From Eulemur rufifrons (taxonomy: Eukaryota; Chordata; Mammalia; Primates; Lemuridae): a stretch of DNA of 64,000 nucleotides. The notes beneath the pieces were generated by a model. That model worked only from the letters and a program-made list of their open reading frames with translations. It was not told the DNA's origin and did not search any database. This document shows, piece after piece, positions 54,557 to 64,000 of the stretch. The position numbers and the translations under genes were made by a program. Location: contig NC_090997.1 in NCBI RefSeq assembly GCF_041146395.1, forward strand, positions 82,001 through 146,000, read 5' to 3'. Numbering within the stretch: position 1 is the first letter of the stretch; each line of letters begins with the position of its first letter.

Positions 54557-55662
54557 ATGGCTGCCACGGACATTACTATGCTGAGGCGTAGCTGACTTGT
54601 TGTTGCCTATTTTTGTTAGTGGAGACTGACAAGAAGGCATTCTTCTAAGTATCATTACACCATCCTTTCTCCATTGTTTAAAAATGCAGGGAAATTTTGC
54701 AAGTTAGCATAATATTTAATATCTGGAGGGGACTTTTTTTTGGTGGGGTCGTTGTGGGTGGCAGGGTTGGGCCCTTTGTCAGTTTGCAGGTTTGTTTTTA
54801 TTATCCCCAGAGAGGAGAAGTGGGTATGTGTGTGGCAGAGAAAAATTGCGAATCCTCTTTCAGGTACTGAAACAGGATCCCCACTTTTCACCCCGTTCCT
54901 TTAAGAATCCTTTGCTTCATCAGCTGATAATCCACCATGGTTGTCTAGACCCCTCTTTGCATGAGCCCAGAAAACTGCCTGGTTCCAAGAACTATTTCAC
55001 AGAACTTTTGAAATAACCACTACGTTGAGAATTATTTGCCAGTTTTTGCAGCACCTATCACCATAATTGTTATAAGGTTCACCTATGCCTCCTTAAACCC
55101 AAGATGGCTGCTACGGAAATAACTATGCTGAGGCGTAGCTGACTTGGTGTTTCCTATTTTTGTTAGTGGAGACGGACAAGAAGCTATTCTTCTAAGTATC
55201 ATTCCACCATCCTTTCTCCATTATTTAAAAATGCAGAGAACATTTTGAAAGTTAACATAATAATTAGTAGCTGGAGGGGACATTTTTTTTTTTTTTTTGG
55301 TGGGTTCGGTGTGGGTTGGGGAGGGCAGGCCCTCTGTCAGTTCGCTGGTTTTTTATTATCCCCAGAGAGGAGAAGTGGGCATGTGTGTGGCAGGTGAAAA
55401 GTGCGGATCCTGTTTCAGTCTTAGACAGAAACAGGATCCGCACATTTCACCCCATTCCATTAAGAGTCCTTTACTTCAACAGCTGGGAATACACCATGGT
55501 TTTGTAGGCCACTCTATGCTTAGGCCCAGAAAACTGCGTGTTTCCATGAAGTATTCCACAGAAATTTTGAAATAACCACTATATTGAGAATTATTTGCCA
55601 GTTTTTGCAGCACCTTTCACTATAACTGTCATAAGATTCGACTCTTCCTCCTTAATCTCGAG
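54557..55662 (+). repeat. Right array block: two A monomers in a row
   Basis: Cores at 54557 and 55104 both have the A head (ATAACTATGCTGAGGCG, or a near variant) and A-type tails. The first ends CCTCCTTAAACCC instead of the usual E-leading CTCGAG, which puts A in front of A. Confidence 0.8.
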
Positions 55663-58385
55663 ATGGCTGCCATGGACAAAACTATGCTGAAGCCTAGCTC
55701 ACTTGGTGTGGCCGATTCTTGGTACTGGAGACTGGCAGGATTACATTCTTTTAAGTATTATTCCACCATCCTTTCTCCACTATTTTAAAAGCCAAAGCAC
55801 GTTTCTGCAGTTAGAATAACAAGGAGTCACTGGAGGGGAAGTTTTTATGTCGGGTCTGGGGGGCTGGTGGGGCAAGCCCTCTGTCAGTTCTGTGGTTTGT
55901 TATTATTATCCCCAGAGAGGAGAAGTGGGCATGTGTGTGGCAGGTGAAAAGTGCGGATCCTGTTTCAGAGACTGAAAAAGGATCCGCCCTTTTCATCCTG
56001 TTCCTTTAAGATTCCTTTGCTTCATCAGCTGGGAATCCACCATGGTTCTCTACACCCCACTATGCGTGGGCCCACTTAACTCGCTAGTTCCAAGAAGTAT
56101 GCAACAGCGCTTTTGAAATAACCACTACCATGGAAATTATTTGCCAGCTTTTCTAGCACTTTTACCATAATTTTGATAAGGTTCATCTGTGCTTCCTTAA
56201 ACCATAGATGCCTGCCACGAACAAACCTATACTGAGGGCTATCTCGCTTGGTGTTGCTAATACTTGCTATGGGAGTCTGACAAGAATCCAGGCTTTAAAT
56301 TATCATTGCACCATCCTTTCTCCCTTATATTAAAAGGCAGAGCAACTTTCGGCAGTTAACATAAGGATGAGTCACTGGAGGAGACGTTTTTGTGTGGGGT
56401 CGGGTGGTTTGGGGGACAGGCCCTCTGTCAGTCCGGCGGTTTGTATTTATTATGCCCAGACAGGGGAAGTGGATATGTGTGTGGCAGGTGAAAAGTGCGG
56501 AACCTGTTTCAGTCTTACTGAAACAGGATCCGCACTTTTCAGCCTATTCCTTTAAAATCCATTGATTGATCAGCTAGGAATCCACCATGGTTCCATAGAC
56601 CCCTCTATGCGTGGGCACAGGTACCTGGCCAGTACCAAGATGTATGCTGCAGAGCTTTTGAAATAAACACTACGTGTAGCATTATTTGCCAGTTTTTCAG
56701 CACAAATCACCATAATTGTCATAAGGTTCGTCTGTGCCTCCTTAAACACAAGATGGCTGCCACGGATAAAACTATGCTGAGGCCTAGGTCACTTCGATTT
56801 CACGACACTTGTTACTGGAGCCTGCAAGAAGGCCATTCTTTTAAGTATCATTCCACCATTCTTACTCCATTATTTTAAAATGCAGGGGACTTTTGCAAGT
56901 TAGCATAATAATTAGTAGCTGGAGGGTACGTTTTTTTTGTGGTGTCGGTGTGTGTGGAAGGTGCAGGCCATCCGTCAGTTCGCTAGTTTGTGTTTATTTT
57001 CCTTAGAGAGGAGAAGTGGGCACGTGTCTGGCAGGTCAAAAGTGCTGACCCCGTTTCTGTCTCACACAGAAATGGGACCTGCACTTTTCACCCCGTTCCT
57101 TTAAGAATCATTTGCTTCATCAGCTGGGAATCCACCATGGGTCTCTAGAACGCTCTATGCTTTGGCCCAGTGAAGAGGCTAGTTCAAAGAATTATGTCGC
57201 AGAGCGCTTGAAATAACCACCACCATGAGAATTATTTGACAGCTTTTGCAGCACCTTTCACAATAATTGTGATAAGGTTCATCTGTGCCTCCTTAAACCC
57301 AATGGCCGCCACGGACAAACGTGTGCTGAGGCCTAGGTCACTTGCTGTTGCCAATACTTGGTATGGGTGTCTGGCAATAAACCATTCTTTAGGTATAAGT
57401 TGACCATCCTATCTCCATTACTTTAAAAGCCAGAGGACCTTTACCTAGATAGCATAAGGATGAGTCCCTGGAGGGCACGTTTTTGTGTGGGGTGATGGGG
57501 GGCGGGGGCAGGCCATCTGTCAATCCAATAGGTTGTTTTTGTTATCCCTAGAGAGGAGAAGTGTGCATGTGTGTTGCAGGCAAAAAGTGCATATACTGTT
57601 TCAGTCTCGATCCGCACTTTTCAGCCTGTTCCATTAAGAATCCTTTAATTCATCACCTGGGAATCCACCATGGTTCTCTAGAACCATCTATGCGTGGGAC
57701 GAGGTAACTGGCTCGTTCCAAGAAGTATGCCGCAGAGCTTTTAAATTAACCAGTACGTTGAAAATTATTTGCCAGGTTTTCAGCACGTTTCACCATAATT
57801 CTGATAACGTTTGTATGTGCCTCCTTAAACCCAAGATGGCTGCCACGGACATAACTATGCTGACGCAGAGCTGACTTGGTGGTGCCTATTTTTGTTAGTG
57901 GAGACTGGCAAGAATCCATTCTTCTAAGTATCATTCACCCTTCCTTTCTCCATTATTTAAAAATGCAAGGAAATTTTGCAAGTTAGCATAATAATTAGTA
58001 GCTGGAGGGGACTTTTTTTTTGTGGGGTCGGGGTGGTTTGGGGGACAGGCCCTCTGTCAGTACGGCGGTTTGTATTTATTATGCCCAAACAGGGGAAGTG
58101 AATATGTGTGTGGCAGGTGAAAATTGCGGATCCTGTTTCAGTCTTAGAATGAAACAGGATCTGCACCTTTCAGCCTGTTTCTTTAAAAATCCTTTGATTT
58201 ATCACCTGGGTATCCACCATGGTTCCCTAGACCCCTCTATCCATGGGCCCGGTAAACTCACCAGTACCAAGTTATATGCCGTAGAGCTTTTGAATTAAAT
58301 ACTACGGATAGACTTATTTGCCAGTTTTTGCAGCACATATCACCATAATTGTGATAAGGTTCGTCTGTGCCTCCTTAATCCCAAG
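55663..58385 (+). repeat. Right array cycle E-B-C-D-A/B
   Basis: Cores at 55663 (E), 56208 (B), 56753 (C), 57302 (D) and 57836 (A head switching to B at about 58.02 kb). The D monomer is 534 bp because part of the hairpin is deleted at about 57607. Confidence 0.85.
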
Positions 58386-59490
58386 ATGGCTGCCGCGGAA
58401 AAACGTGTGCTAAGGCCTAGGTCACTTGCTGTTGCCAATACTTTGTATGGGAGTCTGGCAATATGCCAGTCTTTTAGGTACAATTTCACCATCCTATCGC
58501 AATTATTTTAAAAGGCAGAGGATCTTTCGCCAGATAGCATAAGGATGTGTCGCTGGCATAAGGATCGACGTTTGTGTGTGGGGTGGCCGGGGGCGTGGGC
58601 AGACCATCTGTCAATCCGATGCATTGTTTTTCTTATCCCTTGAGAGGAGAAGTTGGCCTGTGTGTTGCACTCAAAAAGTGCAGATCCTATTTCCGTCTTA
58701 GACTGAAACAGGATCCACACTTTTCAGCCTGTTCCTTTAAGAATCCTTTGATTCATCACCTGGGAATCCACCATGGTTCTCGAGACCCCTCTATGCGTGG
58801 GCACAGGTAACTGGCTTGTTCCAAGAAGTATGCCGCAGAGCTTTTGAATTAACCAGAACGTTTAGAATTATTTGCCAGCTTTTCAGCAGGTTTCACCCTA
58901 ATTTTGATAACGTTTGTATGTCCCTCCTTAAAATCAAGTTGGCTGCCACGGACATAACTATGCTGAAGCGTAGCTGACTTGGTGTGGCCTATTTTTGTTA
59001 GTGGAGACTGACAAGAAGCCATTCTTCTAAGTATCATTCCACCATCCTTTCTCCATTATTTAAAAATCCAGGGAAATTTTGCAAGTTAGCATAATAATTA
59101 GTAGCTGGAGGGGACTTTTTTTTTTGTGGGGTCAGTGTGGGTGGGGGTGGCATGCCCTCTGTGAGTTCGCTGGTTTCTTTTTATTATCCCCAGAGAGGAG
59201 AAGTGGGCATGTGTGTGGCAGGTGAAAAGTGCGGATCCTGTTTCAGTCTTAGACAGAAACAGGATCCGCACTTTTCACCCCGTTCCATTGAGAATCCTTT
59301 GCTTCATCAGCTGGGAATCCACCATGGTTCTCTAGACCCCTCTATGTGTGGGCCCAGAAAACTGCCTGGTTCTAAGACGTATTCCACAGACCTTTTCAAA
59401 TAACCACTAAGTAGAGAATTATTTGCCAGTTTTAGCAGCACCTTTCACCATAATTGTCATAATGTTCGTGTCTTCCCCCTTTATCTCGAG
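58386..59490 (+). repeat. Right array block: D, A
   Basis: Core 58386 has the D body (AAACGTGTGCT, CACTTGCTGTTGCC) and D tail. Core 58939 (decayed to TTGGCTGCC) is A and carries a perfect 24-bp inverted repeat. E follows at 59491. Confidence 0.85.
59221..59279 (+). repeat. Perfect inverted repeat, 24-bp arms (A monomer)
   Basis: Left arm 59221-59244 and right arm 59256-59279 are exact reverse complements around an 11-nt loop. The arm contains GTGCGGATCCTGTTTC. Confidence 0.93.
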
Positions 59491-59771
59491 ATGACTGCCA
59501 TGGACAGAAATATGCTGAGGCTCAGCTCACTTGGTGTGGCCGATACTTGGTACTGGAGACTGGCAAGAATACATTCTTTGAAGAATCATTCCACCATCCT
59601 TTCTCCACTATTTTACAAGCCAGAGCACCATTTGGCAGTGAGAATAACAAGGAGTCGCTGGAGGGGAAGTTATTATGTGGGGTCTGGGGGGCTGGGGGTC
59701 AAGCCCTCTGTCAGTTCTGTGGTTTGTTTTTATTATTCCTAGAGAGGACAAGTGCACATGTGTGTGGCAGG

Positions 59772-59822
59772 TGAAAAGTGCGGATCCTGTTTCAGTAACT
59801 GAAACAGGATCCGCACTTTTCA
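59772..59822 (+). repeat. Near-perfect palindrome, 25-bp arms with 1-nt spacer (E monomer)
   Basis: Left arm 59772-59796 and right arm 59798-59822 are exact reverse complements separated by a single A. This is the strongest inverted repeat I found in the window. The arm contains TGCGGATCCTGTTTCAGT. Confidence 0.95.
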
Positions 59823-60920
59823 TCCTGTTCCTTTAAGAATACTTTGCTTCATCAGCTGGGAATCCAGCATGGTTCCCTAGACCCCTTAAGACATAGGCCC
59901 AGGTAACTGGCCAGTACCAAGATGTATGCCACAGAGCTTTTCAAATAAACACTACGTGTAGAATTATTTGCCAGTTTTTGTAGCACATATCACCAAAATT
60001 GTGATAAGGTTCGTCTGTGCCTCCTTAAACATATGATGGCTGCCAGGGAGAAAACCATGCTGAGGCCTAGCTTACCTGGATTTCACGACACTTGTTACTG
60101 GAGCCTGGAAGTAGGCCATTCTTTTAAGTAGCATTCCACCATCTTTTCTCCATTATTTTAAAATGCAGGGAAAATTTTGCAAGTTAGCATAATAATTAGA
60201 AGCTGGAGGGGACTCTTTTATTTTTGTGGGGTTGGTGTGGGTGGGGGGCACTGGTCCTCTGTCTGTCGCTGCTTTGTGATTATTTTCCCCAGAGAGGAGA
60301 AGTGGGCATGTGTGTGACAGGTGAAAAGTGCGGATCCCGTTTCTGTCTTAGATTGAAACAGGACCTGCACTTTTCACCCCGTTCCTTTAAGAATCCTTTG
60401 ATTCATCAGCTGAGAATCCACCATGGGTCTCTAGAGTGATCTATGCCTGGGCCCAGTTAACTGGCTAGTTGAAACAATTATGCCGTAGAGCTTTTGAAAT
60501 AACCACTACCATGAGAATTGTTTGACAGCTATAGCAGCACCTTTCACCATAATTGTGATAAGGTTCATCTGTCCCTCCTTAAACCCAAGATGGCTTCCAC
60601 GGACAAAGCTATGCTGAGGCCTATGTCACTTGCTGTTACCAATACTTGGTATGGGAGTCTGGCAATAAGCCAGTCTTTTAGGGATAATTCCACCATCCTA
60701 TCTCCATTATTTTAGAAGGCAGAGGACTTTTCGCCAGATAGCATAAGGATGAGTCGCTGGAGGGAATTTTTTTGTGTGGAGTGGTGGGGGCCGTGGTCAG
60801 GCCATCAGTCAATCTGATGGGTTGTTTTTTTTATCCCTAGAGACGAGAAGAGGGCATGTGTTTTACAGGCAAAAAGTGCGGAACCTGTTTCAGTCTTACA
60901 CAGAAACAGGATCCGCACTT

Positions 60921-60933
60921 CCCCCCCCCCCCC
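60921..60933 (+). repeat. Poly-C run (13 C)
   Basis: The run replaces the usual TTTTCACCCC after the right hairpin arm in a D/A monomer. No other monomer shows a comparable C run. Confidence 0.85.
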
Positions 60934-61142
60934 GTTCCATTAAGTATACTTTGCTTCATAAGCTGGGAATCCACCATGGTTCTCTAGACCCCTCTATGCT
61001 TGGGCCCAGAAAACTGCCTGGTTCCAAGAAGTATTCCACAGAGCTTTTGAAATAACCACTACGTTGAGAATTATTTGCCAGTTTTTGCAGCACCTTTCAC
61101 CATAATTGTCATAATGTTCGCCTCTTCCTCCTTAATCTCGAG

Positions 61143-63884
61143 ATGGCTGCCATGGACAAAACTATGCTGAGGCCTAGCTCACTTCGTGTGGCCGATAGTT
61201 TGCACTGGAGACTGGGAAGAATACATTTTTTTAAGTATCATTCCACCATCCTTTCTCCACTATTTTAAAAGCCAGAGCACCTTTCGGGAGTTAGAATAAC
61301 AAGGAGTCACTGGAGGGGAATTTTTTATTAGGGGTCTGGGGGGCTGGTGGGGCCAGCCCTCTCTCAGATCTGTGGTTTATTTTTATTATCCTCAGAGAGG
61401 AGAAGTGAGCATGTGTGTGGCAGGTGAAAAGTGCTGATCCTGTTTCAGAGACTGAAACAGGATCCGCACTTTTCATCCCATTCCTTTAAGAATCCTTTGC
61501 TTCATCAGCTAGGAATCCACCATGGTTCTCCACACTCCACTATGCGTGGGCCCTGTTAACTAGCTAGTTGAAAGAAGTATGCCGCAGAGCTTTTGAAATA
61601 ACCACTACCATGTTAATTATTTGCCAGCTTTTCCAGCACTTTTACCATAATTTTGATAACGTTCATCTGTGCTTCCTTAAACCCTAGATGGCTGCCACGG
61701 ACAAACCTATACTGAGGGCTACCTCGCTTGGTGTTGCCAATACTTGGTACGGGAGTCTGACAAGAATCCAGTCTTTTAATTATCATTGCACCATCCTTTC
61801 TCCCTTATATTAAAAGGCAGAGCAACTTTCGGCACTTAGCATAAGGATGAGTCACTAGAGGGTACGTTTTTGTGTGGGGTCGGGGTGGGTGGGGGACAGG
61901 CCCTCTGTCAGTCCGGCGGTTTGTATTTACTATGCCCAGACAGGGGAAGTGGATATGTGTGTGGCAGGTGAAAAGTGCGGAACCTGTTTCAGTCTTAGAC
62001 TGAAACACGATCCGCACTTTTGAGCCTGTTCCTTTAAAAATCCTTTGAATCATCAGCTGGGAATCCACCATGGTTCCATAGACCCCTCTATGCATGGGCC
62101 CAGGTATCTTGCCAGTACCAAGATGTATGCGGCAGAGCTCTGGAAATAAACACTACGTGTAGAATTATTTGCCCGTATTTTCAGCACATTTCACCATAAT
62201 TGTGACAAGGGTCGTGTGTGCCTCCTTAAACACAAGATGGCTGCCACGTAGAAAACTATGCTGAGGCCTAGCTCACTTGGATTTCACGACACTTGATACT
62301 GGAGCCTGGAAGGAGGCCATTCTTTTAAGTATCATTCCATCATCCTTTCTCCTTTATTTTAAAATGCAGGGAAACTTTTGCAAGTTAGCATAATAATTAG
62401 TAGCTGGAGGGGACTTTTTTTGTTGTTGTGTCGGTGTGGGTGGGGGTGCAGGCCCTCTGGCAGTTCGCTCGTTTGTTTTTATTTTCCCCAGAGAGGACAA
62501 GTGGGCATGTGTGTGGCAGGTGAAAAGTGCAGATCCCGTTTCAGTCTTACACTGAAAGAGGACCCTCACTTTTCACCCCATTCCTTTAAGAATCCTTTGC
62601 TTCATCAGCTGGTAATCCACCATGGGTCTCTGTACCGCTCTATGCGTGGGCCCAGTTAACTGGCCAGTTCAAACAATTATGCTGCAGAGGTTTTGAAATA
62701 ACCACTACCATGAGAATTATTTGACAGCTTTTCAGCACTTTTCACCATAATTTTGATAAGGTTGATCTTTGCCTCCTTAAACCCAAGATGGCTGCCACGG
62801 ACAAACGTGTGCTGAGGCCTAGGTCACTTGCTGTTGCCAATACTTGGTATGGGAGTCTGGCAATAAGCCAGTCTTTTAGGTATAATTCCATCATCCTATC
62901 TCCATTATTTTAAAAGGCAGAGGACCTTTCGCCAGATAGCATCAGGATCAGTCGCTGGAGGGGACGTTTTTGTGTGGGGTGGTGGGGGTGGGAGCAGGCC
63001 ATCGGTCAATCCAATAGGTTGTTTTTGTTATCCCTAGAGAGGAGAAGTGGGCCTGTGTGTTGCAGGCAAAAAGAGCGGATCCTGTTACAGTCTTAGACTG
63101 AAACAGCATCCGTACTTTTCAGCCTGTTCCTTTTAGAATCCTTTGATTCATCACCTGGGAATCCACCATGGTTCTCTAGACCCCTCTTTGCGTGGGCAAA
63201 GGTAATTGGCTTGTTCCAAGAAGTATGCCAGAGAGCTTTTGAATTAACCAGTACGTTGAGAATTCTTTACCAGTTTTTCAGCACCTTTCACCATAATTCT
63301 GATAACGTTTGTATGTGCCTCCTTAAACCCAAGATGGCTGCCACAGTCATAACTATGCTGAGGCGTAGCTGACTTGGTGGTGCCTATTTTTGTTAGTGGA
63401 GACTGACAAGAAGCCATTCTTCTAAGTATCATTCCAACATCCTTTTTCCATTATTTAAAAATGCAGAGAAATTTTGCAAGTTGGCATAATAACTAGTAGC
63501 TGAAGGGGACGTTTTTTTTTTTTGTGGGGTCCTTGTGGGGGAAGGGAAGGCCCTCTGTCAGTTCTCTGGTTTGTTTTTATTATCTCTTGAGAGGAGAAGT
63601 GGGCATGTGTGTGGCAGGTGAAAGTGCGGATCCTGTTTCAGTGTTAGACAGAAACAGCATCCGCACTTTTCACCCCGTTCCATTAAGAGTCCTTTGCTTC
63701 ATCAGCTGGGAATCCGCCATGGTTCTCTAGACCCCTCTATGCGTGGGCCCAGAAAACTGCCTGGTTCCAAGAAGTATTCCACAGAGCTTTTGAAATACCA
63801 CTACGTTGAGAATTATTTGCAAGGTTTTGCAGCACCTTTCACCATAAATGTATTAAGGTTCATCTCTTCCTCCTTAATCTCGAG
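61143..63884 (+). repeat. Complete five-monomer HOR cycle E-B-C-D-A (2742 bp)
   Basis: Cores at 61143 (E), 61688 (B), 62237 (C), 62788 (D) and 63334 (A), with E again at 63885. All types are complete. This is the best reference unit for the right array. Confidence 0.92.
61876..61895 (+). other. G-quadruplex motif (B monomer)
   Basis: GGGG, GGGG, GGG and GGGGG with loops TC, T and T. Confidence 0.75.
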
Positions 63885-64000
63885 ATGGCTGTCATGGTAA
63901 AAACTGTGCTGAGGCCTAGCTCACTTGGTGTGGCCGATACTTGGTACTGGAGACTGTCAAGAATACATTCTTTTATGCATCATTCCACCATCCTTTCTCC
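63885..64000 (+). repeat. Partial E monomer at window end
   Basis: It has the CTCGAG lead-in and GTGTGGCCGATACTTGG of type E, and the window ends about 116 bp into it. The array continues past the window. Confidence 0.9.

Larger units (their letters stand above)
59491..61142 (+). repeat. Right array block: E/B chimera, C, D/A chimera
   Basis: Core 59491 starts as E and becomes B about 50 bp after the hairpin (GGCCAGTACCAAGATG). Core 60036 is C. Core 60590 starts as D and switches to A at the hairpin loop (CACAGAAAC). A 13-C run (60921-60933) replaces the usual TTCACCCC there. Confidence 0.82.

Overview
The window is one continuous, head-to-tail tandem satellite array with a monomer of about 550 bp. 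I see no protein-coding gene, tRNA or rRNA in it. Both ends of the window lie inside the array, so its full length exceeds 64 kb. The host is most likely a strepsirrhine primate, probably a Malagasy lemur. The evidence is two full-length dimeric Alu-family SINEs (35837-36176 on +, 41887-42226 on -) that carry the lemur-type linker between the arms. The satellite itself is not a family I can name. I give monomer boundaries as the position of a conserved ATGG-type core (ATGGCTGCC or its decayed form) present once per monomer.

Left region, 1 to about 31.9 kb: a young-looking, homogenised array of 549-550 bp monomers that differ little by eye. Three subtypes can be told apart: L1 (about 549 bp), L2 (about 556 bp, long T-run) and L3 (about 543 bp). 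They form an imperfect L2-L3-L1-L1 higher-order repeat (HOR) of about 2.2 kb, interrupted by a block of eight consecutive L1 monomers (14831-19218). No transposon is inserted here. About 31.9-33.5 kb is a transition.

Right region, 33.5-64 kb: an older-looking array with five well-separated monomer types (called A, E, B, C, D here) in a cyclic order A-E-B-C-D. This gives a five-monomer HOR of about 2.74 kb. Complete cycles lie at 43639-46372, 51819-54556 and 61143-63884. Between them are chimeric monomers and a shortened four-monomer form (E-B-C-D/A, about 2.18 kb). Both SINEs are here. Every monomer has, in the same phase, an ATGGCTGCC core resembling a YY1 site, a G-rich tract (a four-run G-quadruplex motif in several B monomers) and an inverted repeat of up to 25 bp arms.

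Relationship of the halves: left monomers read as a mosaic of an A head, an E-like middle and a D tail. Because D is followed by A in the HOR, such a recombinant can repeat on itself in register. This suggests that the homogeneous left array grew from one recombination product of the older HOR. Monomer switches, small duplications and deletions in the right half cluster at or near the inverted repeat. The window looks like a layered satellite domain (centromeric, pericentromeric or macrosatellite); its chromosomal role cannot be read from sequence alone.
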